NCBI RefSeq assembly: GCF_010731755.1 | Contig: NZ_AP022589.1 | Location: 3,472,001-3,536,000, forward strand | Length of the DNA: 64,000 bases | Direction of reading: 5' to 3' | From: Mycolicibacter minnesotensis | Lineage (GTDB): Bacteria; Actinomycetota; Actinomycetes; Mycobacteriales; Mycobacteriaceae | Shown here: piece by piece, positions 53,030 to 63,246 of the stretch | How positions within the stretch are numbered: the first letter of the stretch is position 1 | How the letters are laid out: each line of letters begins with the position of its first letter | Position numbers and translations under genes: made by a program | Notes under the pieces: generated by a model | What the model saw: only the letters and a program-made list of their open reading frames with translations | Databases searched by the model: none | Told to the model about the DNA's origin: nothing

Positions 53030-53035
53030 TACGGT
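53030..53035 (+). promoter_or_regulatory. rnpB -10 element
   Basis: TACGGT lies directly after the CAP-gene stop (53027-53029) and ends 7 nt before the first base of the rnpB P1 stem (53043). The promoter's upstream part must therefore lie within the CAP coding sequence. Confidence 0.5.
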
Positions 53036-53042
53036 GATCAGC

Positions 53043-53436
<394 letters not shown>

Positions 53437-53551
53437 CTCGCAACGGTGACCCGTGCCCCTTCGGAGCTGTCTCGAACGGCATCGGAGTTCCCAGGCCGTT
53501 ACCAGGTCCTCACACTGTCACCCAGGACTGCGCGAGGTGGGGATTACGGGT

Positions 53552-53557
53552 TAACTT
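53552..53557 (+). promoter_or_regulatory. TAACTT -10 element, leaderless start
   Basis: TAACTT ends exactly 7 nt before the ATG at 53565 and no ribosome-binding site is present between them. Confidence 0.45.
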
Positions 53558-53564
53558 GTCGTCC

Positions 53565-54125
53565 ATGGCGAGCGAAGAACAGCTCCGGCAGATCGCCCGG
53601 GACGTATTCCCGGATTGGTCGCGTCCGCCGAGGATCGTGGTCGAGCAGATCGGCGAGCTGGTGAGGCGCTGGCCGGTTGAAGGTTTCGCTCGCGAGGCGC
53701 TGCCAGATCGGCAGTGCCGCCTTGTCTGGATCGACAGGCACGTGATCGGACAGCTGGATTACCTTGCGGATGCCGCGGAGGAGCAGAGTCTCGATGCGCT
53801 GATCCGGCCGCTGAATCAGGTCACTGGGGTCGATGTCAGTGCCTGCGGATCGATGGACGCTTTCGGGGAGCGAACGTACCGGCGCGCCATCCGGGTGCGC
53901 TTCGCATCGGGGAATCCGATTGTGGTCGACACGACCCAACACACGAACGACGGCCTTCGCGGCAATGCCGACCGGTTCATCGATCGGGTACTTGACGCAC
54001 TGGCGGGCGCAGCCCCAGGGGACAAGGCGCCTTCGCCGGCTAATGGCAGCACGCCGCCCAGCGCCCGCAGTACGGCGCCGTCATCGAGCCTTAGTGAACA
54101 GCCCCGGCCCATGGGGCGGTTCTGA
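53565..54125 (+). CDS. Hypothetical protein downstream of rnpB
   Basis: This 186-residue protein is not recognised as any family. The first ~145 residues look like a folded soluble domain (several Trp, Phe and Leu, no signal or membrane segment). The last ~40 residues are Ser/Pro/Ala-rich and probably disordered. It has its own leaderless-type promoter between rnpB and the convergent CYTH-CHAD gene. Codon use looks the same as in the neighbours. It stands at about the place of Rv2227, but homology is not claimed. Confidence 0.6.
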   Translation: MASEEQLRQIARDVFPDWSRPPRIVVEQIGELVRRWPVEGFAREALPDRQCRLVWIDRHVIGQLDYLADAAEEQSLDALIRPLNQVTGVDVSACGSMDAFGERTYRRAIRVRFASGNPIVVDTTQHTNDGLRGNADRFIDRVLDALAGAAPGDKAPSPANGSTPPSARSTAPSSSLSEQPRPMGRF

Positions 54126-54149
54126 GTATCGGCTCTCCAACGTCGAGCC

Positions 54150-55604
54150 TTACCGAACCGCCCGGTCGAGCTTGCGCAGTGCCGGCCGCAATTCCGCCCG
54201 GCACCGCGCGGCAAGGTCGGCCTCGCGGGCATACAGCAACCCGTAGGTGAAGGTGTCCTCCCCGGCGGCCGTCGCGGCATTGGCCTGGGTAAGCAGGTGC
54301 GCCCGGCTGACCACGCTGTCCTGGTGATCGCCCAGCAACGTCTGAATCGCTTTGGCTCGCCGGGCGACCTTCGTCTTGTTCGCCGCCGACGCGGCGTAAC
54401 GCAGTCGCTTGGCAGCCTTACGAATCCGGTGCAGGGCGGCGTCGCGGTCGGCGGCCTTCTTGGCGGCCTTCACCGCCTTCCGTAACCGCCGATAGGCGCT
54501 GCCCACGGGCGCCGACCGCTCGGAATCCGGCGCGCTGATCAGCTCATCGAGACCGTCGAGCAGGCGGAAGTACCGCGGTGAGCGCATCGCGGCCAGGCTG
54601 CGCCGGCGCCCGGTGTCATAGCGGCGCAGCGAACCGTCGACCAGCCGTTCGCGCACCGGCCCGCGGACCAGCTCGGGCGCCAGCTCATCGAGCGCCTGCT
54701 GATAACGCTGGGCCAAGACCTCGGCGTCGCGTGCCACACCCAGCACTGCACCCAATTCCTTCAGCTCACCCAGCAGTGCGGCGTGCGCGGCTTCTTCACC
54801 GTGCAACAGGCTGCGGAGCCGGCGGATGGTCACCCGCATCTGGTGAACCGCGTCGTCGGCGTCGGCGCGCACCGCGCGGTCCCAGACCAGCAGTTGCTCG
54901 ATCTGGTCGGCCACCGCACGATGCAGGCGGTCGGTGGGGTGGGTGGCCAGCTGCGGTGTGCCGAGCACCTTGGCCAGTTTGGAGCCGTGGCCGGCCGGCG
55001 TGGCGCCGGTGTCGACCAGTCGGTTGCCCAGCCGGTCCAGCAGCTTGAGGTCCCCGCAGCCCAGTTCCAGTTCCCATTCCCGCCAGCGCTGTTCGGCTGG
55101 TGTGGGCGCGGCGCCTTCGGCCGACGCGGTGACCTGGTCGTCGCAGAATTCGGCCAACACCTCGCCGTGACCGTCGCGCAGCACCACCACCTCGCGGGCG
55201 GTGCGGATCTGGGCGACGGGTGCCAGCGCCCGATCGCGCACGATCGCCATGACCACGTCGAGAAGTTCGCCCGGAATATCTGGGCCCAGGGGAGCGCGTA
55301 CCTCGGTGCGGGTGTCCGGTCCGGCAGGCAGCTTCAGGTGCCAGCCGGCATCGGGACCTCCCGTGCGCCGACGCAAGGTGATCTTGTGGGCCGCCAGGTC
55401 ATGGCCCGCAGTGTCGAAGTACACCGCCGCCAGGTCCTGTGCCGGCAATCGTTCGACTCGAGCGACCCCGGCGATGCCGTCGAAGGACGGCGAGATCGCC
55501 GATGCGTCAACGTCGAACTTGCGCTCCACCTCGCGATACCGCGAGGCTTTCGGGCTGGCTGCGGACACGGTGTCCAGCTTTTCACATCCGGGCCGCCCGG
55601 ACAT
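54150..55604 (-). CDS. CYTH and CHAD domain protein
   Basis: This is a 484-residue two-domain protein. CYTH (~24-215) has the metal/triphosphate motif EVERKFD (ExExK) and alternating basic strands such as HKITLRRRTGG. CHAD (~230-480) is an alpha-helical bundle rich in His, Arg and Lys (HQMRVTIRRLRSLL, LHRIRKAAKRLRYA). CYTH enzymes hydrolyse triphosphates; CHAD binds polyphosphate. The combination suggests polyphosphate metabolism. It corresponds to Rv2226 and starts after panB in the same direction (6-bp gap). Confidence 0.87.
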   Translation of the reverse strand: MSGRPGCEKLDTVSAASPKASRYREVERKFDVDASAISPSFDGIAGVARVERLPAQDLAAVYFDTAGHDLAAHKITLRRRTGGPDAGWHLKLPAGPDTRTEVRAPLGPDIPGELLDVVMAIVRDRALAPVAQIRTAREVVVLRDGHGEVLAEFCDDQVTASAEGAAPTPAEQRWREWELELGCGDLKLLDRLGNRLVDTGATPAGHGSKLAKVLGTPQLATHPTDRLHRAVADQIEQLLVWDRAVRADADDAVHQMRVTIRRLRSLLHGEEAAHAALLGELKELGAVLGVARDAEVLAQRYQQALDELAPELVRGPVRERLVDGSLRRYDTGRRRSLAAMRSPRYFRLLDGLDELISAPDSERSAPVGSAYRRLRKAVKAAKKAADRDAALHRIRKAAKRLRYAASAANKTKVARRAKAIQTLLGDHQDSVVSRAHLLTQANAATAAGEDTFTYGLLYAREADLAARCRAELRPALRKLDRAVR

Positions 55605-55610
55605 GGCGTT

Positions 55611-56450
55611 CTAGAAGCAGTGCTCCTCGGCCGGGAAGGTTCCCGACGCTACCTCGTCGGCGTACTGTGTTGCCGCGCGGCGCAATTCAGCACCCACCTC
55701 GCCGAAGCGCTTGACGAACCGGGCGGTCTTACCGGTGGTCATTCCGGCCATGTCCTGCCACACCAGAACTTGCGCGTCGCAGTTGGGTCCGGCGCCGATC
55801 CCGACGGTGGGGATGGTCAGCTTGCCGGTGATCTGGGTCGCCAGCTCCGCGGGAACCATCTCCATCACCACCGCGAAAGCACCGGCTTCGGCCACCGCGA
55901 TCGCGTCGTGAATGGTCTGCTCGGCGGCGTCGCCGCGTCCCTGCACCCGGAAACCGCCCAGGGTGTTCACGCTCTGCGGGGTGAACCCGATGTGTGCCAT
56001 CACTGGGATTCCGGCCGCCGACAGCGTGGCGATCTGGTCGGCCACCCGCTCGCCGCCTTCCAACTTGACCGCGTGCGCGCCGCCCTCCTTCATAAACCGC
56101 GTGGCCGTCGCCAGTGCCGCGGCCGGCCCACCCTCATAGGAGCCGAACGGCAGGTCGGCCACCACCAGCGCATGCGGGGCGCCGCGTACCACCGCGCGGA
56201 CCAGCGGGATCAGCTCGTCGATCGTGATCGGAACGGTGCTGTCATAGCCGTAGACCACATTGGCCGCGGAGTCCCCGACCAACAGCACCGGGATGCCGGC
56301 GTCGTCGAAGATGCGTGCGGAGGAGTAGTCGTAGGCCGTCAGCATTCCCCACTTGCGGCCTTCGCTCTTCATCTGCTGCAGATGATGGACGCGGGTCTGC
56401 GGTGCAATGCGGACTGGGTCAGGAGAAGCGCCATAAACGTGCTCAGACAT
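55611..56450 (-). CDS. panB: 3-methyl-2-oxobutanoate hydroxymethyltransferase
   Basis: This 279-residue PanB makes ketopantoate from alpha-ketoisovalerate and methylene-tetrahydrofolate, the first step of pantothenate synthesis. Visible are the metal-site [11 protein letters not shown], the substrate-binding [22 protein letters not shown] and [10 protein letters not shown], and [18 protein letters not shown]. The ATG at 56450 gives the full family N-terminus. It corresponds to Rv2225. It is divergent from the protease gene by 193 bp, a gap in which I see no other feature. Confidence 0.94.
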   Translation of the reverse strand: MSEHVYGASPDPVRIAPQTRVHHLQQMKSEGRKWGMLTAYDYSSARIFDDAGIPVLLVGDSAANVVYGYDSTVPITIDELIPLVRAVVRGAPHALVVADLPFGSYEGGPAAALATATRFMKEGGAHAVKLEGGERVADQIATLSAAGIPVMAHIGFTPQSVNTLGGFRVQGRGDAAEQTIHDAIAVAEAGAFAVVMEMVPAELATQITGKLTIPTVGIGAGPNCDAQVLVWQDMAGMTTGKTARFVKRFGEVGAELRRAATQYADEVASGTFPAEEHCF

Positions 56451-56643
56451 CGTTGTCCCTCGATGTGGTCGGGTCGATCCTCGAAGCCCTTAACCGGGTC
56501 CCCGGGTCGTCTGACCCAATCAGTCTGCCACTTGCCACGGCGCAGCTGAACCAGAAGGTGGAGTGGATTTCCTCACACCGTCAACGCGCTGAGCGCACCG
56601 GGTGCCCGGGCTTGCTCGGGCGTGCATGGCAGCATGTGGTGTC

Positions 56644-58185
56644 ATGAGCTCGCCGACCCGCCGCGACAGGACCACACGCACCGCCCTGACCTGCCTCGCG
56701 ATCGCCATGGTGTCGCTCTCCGTCGGCAGCTGTACCCGAATGACCCCTGGTCAGCCGGTGATGGCCGTGCCGCAACTCGGTCAGCCGGTCCAATGGGACA
56801 AGTGCCGATTCACCGCCGACACCAACATCAAGGTGCCCGCCGACGCCCAGTGCGGCTTCATCGGCGTACCGGTCGACTACGCCAAACCGCAGGGCGACCT
56901 GGCCCGGCTGGCCATGATCCGATTCCCGGCGACCAAGAACAAGATCGGTTCGCTGGTGATCAACCCGGGCGGCCCGGGCGAATCCGGGATCGAGACCGCG
57001 GTGGGTCTGGTCAGCTCGCTGCCGCGGCAGGTGCGCGAGCAGTTCGACCTGGTCGGATTCGACCCGCGTGGGGTGGCCTCGTCAAGGCCCGCGGTGTGGT
57101 GCAACTCCGACGAGGAGAACGACCGGCTGCGGGCCCTCGACCAGGTCGACTACAGCCCCGCAGGTGTGGAACGCATCGAGAACGAGACCAAGGAGTACGT
57201 CGAGCGCTGCCTGGACAAGACCGGCAAGGAGTTTCTGGCCAACGTCGGCACCGTCAACGTGGCCCGCGACCTCGACGCGATCCGCGAGGGGCTCGGCGAC
57301 GACAAGCTGACCTACCTCGGCTACTCCTACGGCACCCGGATCGGCTCGGCCTACGCCGAGGCCTACCCGCAGAACGTGCGCGCGATGATCCTCGACGGCG
57401 CCGTGGACCCCGACGCCGACCCGATCGAGGAGGACCTGCGGCAGGCCGAGGCCTTCCAGGGTGCCTTCGACGACTTCGCCGCGGACTGTGCCAAAGATGC
57501 CGACTGCCCGCTGGGCACCGACCCGGCCAAGGCCGTCGACACCTACCACAGCCTGGTCGATCCGTTGGTGGGCAAGCCTGCCAAGACCAAGGATCCGCGG
57601 GGCCTGAGCTATAGCGACGCGATCGTCGGCACCATCATGGCGCTGTACTCGCCGACGTTCTGGACGCATCTCAACGACGGGCTGTCCGATCTGGCCGCCG
57701 GCCGCGGCGACATCATGCTGAGTCTGGCCGACCTCTACATGCGCCGTGACTCCAGCGGCCACTACACCAACGCCACCGACGCGCGCGTCGCGGTGAACTG
57801 CGTCGATCAGCCGCCGATCACCGACCGCGCCAAGGTGATCGAGGAAGACAAGCGCTCACGCGAGGTGGCGCCGTTCATGAGCTACGGCAAGTTCACCGGC
57901 GACGCCCCCCTGGGCACCTGCGCCTTCTGGCCGGTCCCCCCGACCAGCGAGCCCCACGCCATCTCGGTTCCGGACCTGCCGCCGACGCTGGTGGTCTCCA
58001 CCACCCGTGACCCGGCCACCCCGTATCAGGCCGGTGTGGACCTGGCCAAGCAGCTCGGCGGCGGGTTGCTGACCTTCAACGGAACCCAGCACACAGTGGT
58101 ATTCCAGGGCAACGAATGCGTGGATCGGATCGCCGCGCGGTACCTGGTCGACGGCACGCTGCCGCCAACCGCTGCGAAGTGCTGA
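56644..58185 (+). CDS. hip1: Serine protease/esterase Hip1 (CaeA)
   Basis: This is a 513-residue exported alpha/beta hydrolase with a TAP C-terminal domain. The signal ends in a lipobox-like VGSC (Cys30). The oxyanion region is NPGGPGESG and the nucleophile is Ser228 in GYSYGT, the same number as in M. tuberculosis Hip1. His is in GTQHTVVF and Asp is likely in STTRDPATPY. Hip1 processes cell-envelope proteins such as GroEL2. Only one copy is present here, whereas M. tuberculosis has Rv2223c and Rv2224c in tandem. Confidence 0.88.
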   Translation: MSSPTRRDRTTRTALTCLAIAMVSLSVGSCTRMTPGQPVMAVPQLGQPVQWDKCRFTADTNIKVPADAQCGFIGVPVDYAKPQGDLARLAMIRFPATKNKIGSLVINPGGPGESGIETAVGLVSSLPRQVREQFDLVGFDPRGVASSRPAVWCNSDEENDRLRALDQVDYSPAGVERIENETKEYVERCLDKTGKEFLANVGTVNVARDLDAIREGLGDDKLTYLGYSYGTRIGSAYAEAYPQNVRAMILDGAVDPDADPIEEDLRQAEAFQGAFDDFAADCAKDADCPLGTDPAKAVDTYHSLVDPLVGKPAKTKDPRGLSYSDAIVGTIMALYSPTFWTHLNDGLSDLAAGRGDIMLSLADLYMRRDSSGHYTNATDARVAVNCVDQPPITDRAKVIEEDKRSREVAPFMSYGKFTGDAPLGTCAFWPVPPTSEPHAISVPDLPPTLVVSTTRDPATPYQAGVDLAKQLGGGLLTFNGTQHTVVFQGNECVDRIAARYLVDGTLPPTAAKC

Positions 58186-58192
58186 GCGCTGA

Positions 58193-58198
58193 TACGCT
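58193..58198 (+). promoter_or_regulatory. TACGCT -10 element in the 20-bp hip1-glnA2 gap
   Basis: TACGCT ends exactly 7 nt before the glnA2 ATG at 58206. The gap has no Shine-Dalgarno sequence, so glnA2 may have its own leaderless transcript in addition to readthrough from hip1. Confidence 0.45.
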
Positions 58199-58205
58199 TC
58201 GCGGT

Positions 58206-59546
58206 ATGGACCGTCAGAAGGAGTTTGTGCTCCGCACGCTGGAGGAACGCGACATCCGTTTCGTCCGGCTCTGGTTCACCGACGTACTCGGTTATCTGAA
58301 GTCGGTGGCGATCGCCCCGGCCGAACTCGAGGGCGCCTTCGATGAGGGCGTCGGCTTCGATGGTTCGGCCATTGAGGGCTTTGCCCGGGTCTTCGAATCC
58401 GACATGGTCGCCCATCCCGATCCCTCCACGTTCCAGCTGCTGCCGTGGACCTCGGACTCGGGCCGGCAGTACTCCGCGCGGATGTTCTGCGACATCACCA
58501 TGCCGGACGGATCCCCGGCATGGGCGTCCTCGCGCCACGTGTTGCGCCGGCAGCTGGGCAAGGCCGCGGAGATGGGTTTCGCCTGCTACGTGCACCCGGA
58601 GATCGAGTTCTTCCTGCTCGAACCCGGTCCTTACGACGGCAGCACCCCGGTTCCCGCGGACGACGCGGGCTACTTTGACCAGTCGATCCACGGCTCGGCC
58701 GCCAACTTCCGCCGGCACGCGATCGACGCGCTGGAGTCGATGGGCATCTCGGTGGAATACAGCCACCACGAGAACGCCCCGGGCCAGCAGGAGATCGACC
58801 TGCGCTACGCCGACGCGCTGTCGATGGCCGACAACGTGATGACGTTCCGCTACTTGATCAAAGAGATCGCCCTCAAAGAAGGCGTCCGGGCGTCGTTCAT
58901 GCCCAAGCCGTTCCGTGAGCACGCCGGTTCGGCCATGCACACCCATCTGAGCTTGTTCGAGGGCGAGGTCAACGCTTTCCACAGCCCGGATGACCCGCTG
59001 CAGCTGTCGGACACCGCCAAGTCGTTCATCGCCGGAATTCTTGAGCACGCCAACGAGATCAGCGCCGTCACCAACCAGTGGGTCAACTCCTACAAGCGCC
59101 TGATCCACGGTGGGGAAGCTCCCACCGCGGCCTCGTGGGGTGCCTCCAACCGCTCCGCACTGGTGCGGGTGCCGATGTACAGTCCGCACAAGACCTCCTC
59201 GCGGCGCATCGAGGTGCGCAGCCCGGACTCGGCGTGCAATCCCTACCTGGCCTTCGCGGTGCTGTTGGCGGCCGGGCTGCGCGGGATCGAGCAGGGCTAC
59301 GAGCTGGGCCCGGAGGCCGAGGACAATGTCTGGGCGCTGACTCCCGAAGAGCGCAGGGCGATGGGCTACAAGGAGCTGCCAGGCACCCTGGAGCGCGCCC
59401 TGAGCGAGATGGAGAACTCCGAGCTGGTCGCGGAGGCGTTGGGGGAGGAGGTCTTCGACTTCTTCCTGCGCAACAAGCGCCAGGAGTGGGCGAACTACCG
59501 CAGCCACGTGACCCCTTACGAACTGCAGAACTACCTGGCGCTGTAG
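58206..59546 (+). CDS. glnA2: Glutamine synthetase-type enzyme GlnA2
   Basis: This 446-residue type I glutamine synthetase fold has an N-terminal beta-grasp, EIEFF and [12 protein letters not shown] metal-site glutamates, the MHTHLSLF region and the ATP-binding [12 protein letters not shown]. At the adenylylation loop the sequence is GYKELPGT, so the tyrosine modified in GlnA1 (NLYxLP) is replaced by Lys. GlnA2 makes glutamine or ligates glutamate to amines; in Streptomyces a GlnA-like homologue glutamylates polyamines. glnE follows 10 bp later. Confidence 0.92.
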   Translation: MDRQKEFVLRTLEERDIRFVRLWFTDVLGYLKSVAIAPAELEGAFDEGVGFDGSAIEGFARVFESDMVAHPDPSTFQLLPWTSDSGRQYSARMFCDITMPDGSPAWASSRHVLRRQLGKAAEMGFACYVHPEIEFFLLEPGPYDGSTPVPADDAGYFDQSIHGSAANFRRHAIDALESMGISVEYSHHENAPGQQEIDLRYADALSMADNVMTFRYLIKEIALKEGVRASFMPKPFREHAGSAMHTHLSLFEGEVNAFHSPDDPLQLSDTAKSFIAGILEHANEISAVTNQWVNSYKRLIHGGEAPTAASWGASNRSALVRVPMYSPHKTSSRRIEVRSPDSACNPYLAFAVLLAAGLRGIEQGYELGPEAEDNVWALTPEERRAMGYKELPGTLERALSEMENSELVAEALGEEVFDFFLRNKRQEWANYRSHVTPYELQNYLAL

Positions 59547-59556
59547 GCCCTATTTC

Positions 59557-62500
59557 GTGTCGTATCCCGGATCTCAGCGCCGAAAGCTGCCCAGCGTAGG
59601 GCGCCTCGGTCTGGTAGACCGGTACGCCGAAGCGGATTTGACCGCACTGGGCTGGTACAGCGCCTACACCCAACCGCACGTCGACGTGCTCTGGGCACTG
59701 TCGCGGGCTCCCGACGCCGACGCGGCACTGCGCACGCTGGTTCGGCTTTCCGAAGCCCCGGGCATCGACTGGCCTGAGCTGAGCGCGGCACTCATGGCCG
59801 ACCGGGGCCTGCGAGGGCGCCTGTTCGCGACACTGGGATCCTCTCTGGCACTGGGAGATCACCTGATCGCCCACCCGGAATCCTGGAAGCTGTTGGCCAG
59901 TCCGAAGGACTCCGGGGACTACACGATCGCGCTGCCCTCGGCAGCGGAGTTGCGTGCGATCCTCGCCGACGGCGTCGCCGCCGTCACCGACGGCGCCTAC
60001 GTGGAGCGCCTGCGGTCGCTGTACCGCGATCGGCTGCTGGTGCTGGCGTCGATCGACCTGGCGCCGACCGTCGAGAACCTGCCGGTACTGCCTTTCGTGG
60101 CGGTTGGTGAGCACCTGGCGGACCTGGCTGACGCCGCGCTGGCGGCCGCTCTGCGAGTCGCCGAAATCCGGGTGTGTGGCAGCGATGCCACCCCGCCCCG
60201 GATCGCCGTGATCGCCATGGGCAAATGCGGTGCGCGCGAACTCAACTACGTCAGCGACGTCGACGTCATCTTCGTGGCCGAAGAAGCCGACGCGGTGAGC
60301 ACCCGGGTAGCCGGTGAGCTGATGCGGGTGGCCGGTGAGGCCTTCTTCGAAGTCGATGCGGGGTTGCGGCCCGAAGGTCGGCACGGTGCGCTGGTGCGGT
60401 CGTTGGAATCGCACATCGTCTACTACCAGCGGTGGGCCAAGACGTGGGAATTCCAGGCCCTGTTGAAGGCGCGCGCGGCGGTGGGAGACGCCGAGTTGGG
60501 CCGGGCGTATATCGACGCGATGTTGCCGATGGTCTGGACCGCTTGCGAGCGTGAGGACTTCGTCGTCGATGTGCAGGCGATGCGTCGCCGCGTCGCGCAA
60601 TTGGTACCCGCCGACATCCGATCCCGCGAGCTCAAGCTCGGCTCGGGAGGACTGCGCGATGTGGAGTTCGCCGTGCAGCTGCTCCAGTTGGTGCACGGCC
60701 GCGGCGACGAGACGTTGCACGTGGCATCCACCGTCGATGCGCTGGCGGCCTTGGGAGCCGGCGGCTACGTAGGCCGTGATGATGCGGCCAACCTGACCGC
60801 CTCCTACGAGTTCCTGCGGCTGTTGGAACACCGGCTGCAGCTGCAGCGGCTCAAGCGCACCCACATGCTGCCGCCCCCCTACGACGACGAGGCGCTGCGC
60901 TGGCTGGCTCGCGCCGCTCACGTCCGGCCCGACGGCCGCCATGACGCCCTGGGCGTGCTTCGTGAAGAGCTCAAGGCACAGAACAGGCGGGTGTCGCGCC
61001 TGCACGCCAAGCTCTTCTATCAGCCGCTGCTGGAGGCGGTCGGTCCGGCGGGACTGGAGATGGCCGGCGGGCTCACCCCGGGTGCCGCGGAGCGGCAGCT
61101 GGCGGCACTGGGTTACGAGGCGCCGCACAACGCCCTGACGCACCTGGGGGCGTTGACCAACCAAAGTGGGCGCCGCGGCCGGGTGCAGGCGGTGCTGTTG
61201 CCCAAGCTGCTGTACTGGTTGTCGGGCACGCCCAACCCCGACGCGGGTCTGTTGGCCTATCGGCGGCTCAGTGAATCGATGGCCCAAAATCGCTGGTATC
61301 TCAGCACTCTGCGTGACAGCAGCGCGGTGGCCAAGCGGTTGATGCGGGTGCTGGGTACCTCGGCCTATATCCCGGAACTGCTGATGCGTTCACCGGATGT
61401 CATCCAGGCCTACGGCGACGGACCGTCTGGTCCAAAGTTGCTCGACACCGGACCGGAGGCGGTGTCGCGGGCGCTGATCTCCTCGGCGGGCCGTCATCCC
61501 GATCCGGTGCGTGCGATCGCGTCGGCCCGCAGCCTGCGTCGCCACGAGCTGGCCCGCATTGCCTCGGCCGACCTGCTGGGCATGCTGGACGTGACCGATG
61601 TCTGCCGGGCGCTGACCGCGGTGTGGGTGGCGGTGCTGCAGGCCGCCCTGGAGGCGATCATTCGGGTCAACCTGGCCGGCGACGAGGTGAAGGAACCCCC
61701 GGCGCGGATCGCGGTGATCGGCATGGGCCGGCTGGGCGGACGGGAATTGGGCTACGGCTCGGACGCCGACGTGATGTTCGTGTGCGAGGTCAACGAGAAG
61801 GCGGCCGGGGTCAGCGATGCCGACGCGGTGCGCTGGGCCACGTCGATCGCCGAGCAGGTCCGGGCGCTGCTGGGGACCGCCAGCAACGACCCTCCGTTGC
61901 AGGTCGACATCAACCTGCGCCCCGAGGGCCGCAACGGCCCGCCGGTGCGCACGCTGGCGTCTTACGAGGCCTACTACGCCCAGTGGGCGCAGCCCTGGGA
62001 GATCCAGGCGTTGCTGCGGGCGCACAGCGTGGCCGGCGATCCCGAATTGGGCGAACGGTTCCTGCGGATGGTCGACGCCACCCGCTATCCACCCGGCGGG
62101 GTGTCCGCTGATGCGGTCCGGGAGATCCGCCGAATCAAGGCACGCGTCGACGCCGAGCGGTTGCCGCGCGGCGCCGATCCCAATACCCACACCAAGCTGG
62201 GACGCGGTGGGCTGGCCGACGTCGAATGGACCGTGCAGCTGCTGCAGTTGCGTCACGCCCACGAGGTTCCCGAGCTGCACAACACCTCGACGCTGGAAAC
62301 CCTGGACGCCATCGCCGCCGCCGGACTGCTCGCGCACGACGACGTGGACCGGCTCAGGCAGGCCTGGCTGCTGGCCACCCGCGCTCGTAATGCACTGGTG
62401 CTGGTCCGCGGCAAGCCCACCGACCAGCTGCCCGGGCCGGGGCGCGCACTCAATGCGGTCGCGGTGGCCGCCGGCTGGCCCGGCGGCGATGGCGGGGAGT

Positions 62501-62568
62501 TCCTGGACAACTACCTGCGTGTGACACGACGCGCAAAAATCGTGACACGCAAGGTATTCGGAGACTGA
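59557..62568 (+). CDS. glnE: Glutamine synthetase adenylyltransferase/deadenylylase
   Basis: This 1003-residue bifunctional GlnE has two nucleotidyltransferase domains. The N-terminal deadenylylase half carries [18 protein letters not shown] (~225-242). The C-terminal adenylylase half carries [20 protein letters not shown] (~722-741). Helical regulatory domains lie between and after them. It attaches AMP to, or removes it from, GlnA1 according to nitrogen status. The start is GTG 59557, 10 bp after glnA2. Confidence 0.94.
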   Translation: MSYPGSQRRKLPSVGRLGLVDRYAEADLTALGWYSAYTQPHVDVLWALSRAPDADAALRTLVRLSEAPGIDWPELSAALMADRGLRGRLFATLGSSLALGDHLIAHPESWKLLASPKDSGDYTIALPSAAELRAILADGVAAVTDGAYVERLRSLYRDRLLVLASIDLAPTVENLPVLPFVAVGEHLADLADAALAAALRVAEIRVCGSDATPPRIAVIAMGKCGARELNYVSDVDVIFVAEEADAVSTRVAGELMRVAGEAFFEVDAGLRPEGRHGALVRSLESHIVYYQRWAKTWEFQALLKARAAVGDAELGRAYIDAMLPMVWTACEREDFVVDVQAMRRRVAQLVPADIRSRELKLGSGGLRDVEFAVQLLQLVHGRGDETLHVASTVDALAALGAGGYVGRDDAANLTASYEFLRLLEHRLQLQRLKRTHMLPPPYDDEALRWLARAAHVRPDGRHDALGVLREELKAQNRRVSRLHAKLFYQPLLEAVGPAGLEMAGGLTPGAAERQLAALGYEAPHNALTHLGALTNQSGRRGRVQAVLLPKLLYWLSGTPNPDAGLLAYRRLSESMAQNRWYLSTLRDSSAVAKRLMRVLGTSAYIPELLMRSPDVIQAYGDGPSGPKLLDTGPEAVSRALISSAGRHPDPVRAIASARSLRRHELARIASADLLGMLDVTDVCRALTAVWVAVLQAALEAIIRVNLAGDEVKEPPARIAVIGMGRLGGRELGYGSDADVMFVCEVNEKAAGVSDADAVRWATSIAEQVRALLGTASNDPPLQVDINLRPEGRNGPPVRTLASYEAYYAQWAQPWEIQALLRAHSVAGDPELGERFLRMVDATRYPPGGVSADAVREIRRIKARVDAERLPRGADPNTHTKLGRGGLADVEWTVQLLQLRHAHEVPELHNTSTLETLDAIAAAGLLAHDDVDRLRQAWLLATRARNALVLVRGKPTDQLPGPGRALNAVAVAAGWPGGDGGEFLDNYLRVTRRAKIVTRKVFGD

Positions 62569-62580
62569 AGGAGAGACACG

Positions 62581-63228
62581 GTGGTGGATTTCAGGGCCCG
62601 CTCGGACGTGCCGACGATCAGCGTCGACGAGAGTGGGCGGCTGTTGGAGCGTTACGGGCCGTTGGCACAAGCGGTGCGCGACCTGATCGACGCCACCATC
62701 CGCACCCAGGCTGACGACGACACGGCCCGGGAGGTCACCGCGCAGGTGCAGGCATTGACCGCCCGGCTCAGTGCCGACGACCTCAGTGACTCGCCGGGCC
62801 TGCGCTATGTGGTCGACGGTAGGCCGCTGGCGTGGGGCAACGCCGTGGTGGGACTGCGTAACCCGGTAGCCCCGCCGCTGGTGATCCAGCACGGGGAGAA
62901 CGGGCATTGCTGGAGCGATTTTCACCTGGGCGCGGCGTACGAGGGCCCGCCGTCACTGGTACACGGCGGGGTCAGCGCGCTGGTCCTCGACCATGTACTC
63001 GGTGAGGCGGCCAGCGACGGCCTGACCAAGCCGCTCTACACCGGCACGATCACGGTGAAGTACCTGCGCGGAACGCCCCTGGGACCGTTGCGGGCCGAGG
63101 CCACGATCTACCGCAAAGAAGGCGTCAAAACCTATGTCCGCGGACATATCTCGGACGCCTCGGGAGTCACCGTCGAGGCCGACGGGGTGTTCATCACTCC
63201 GTCGTGGGCGCGCGACGAGCTGGAGTGA
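62581..63228 (+). CDS. PaaI-family thioesterase
   Basis: This 215-residue protein has a C-terminal hot-dog domain (~110-210; GPPSLVHGGVSALVLDHVLGEAA, TGTITVKYLRGTPLG, and the terminal ADGVFITP), preceded by a ~70-residue helical region. Hot-dog PaaI enzymes hydrolyse acyl-CoA thioesters. GTG 62581 follows GAAGGAGAG and lies 12 bp after glnE, so it may be cotranscribed. The substrate is unknown. Confidence 0.82.
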   Translation: MVDFRARSDVPTISVDESGRLLERYGPLAQAVRDLIDATIRTQADDDTAREVTAQVQALTARLSADDLSDSPGLRYVVDGRPLAWGNAVVGLRNPVAPPLVIQHGENGHCWSDFHLGAAYEGPPSLVHGGVSALVLDHVLGEAASDGLTKPLYTGTITVKYLRGTPLGPLRAEATIYRKEGVKTYVRGHISDASGVTVEADGVFITPSWARDELE

Positions 63229-63246
63229 CGAACAGTCGCCCCGCCG

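Noticed and set aside
54783..56549. Plus-strand open frame (588 codons) opposite the CYTH-CHAD and panB genes
   Set aside because: It spans two real minus-strand genes and the sequence is repetitive Gly/His/Arg/Val without a domain.
59083..61287. Long minus-strand open frame (734 codons) opposite glnA2 and glnE
   Set aside because: High GC leaves long open frames on the opposite strand. The predicted sequence is Arg/Gln/Gly-rich low complexity with no domain, while glnE on the other strand is a clear family member.
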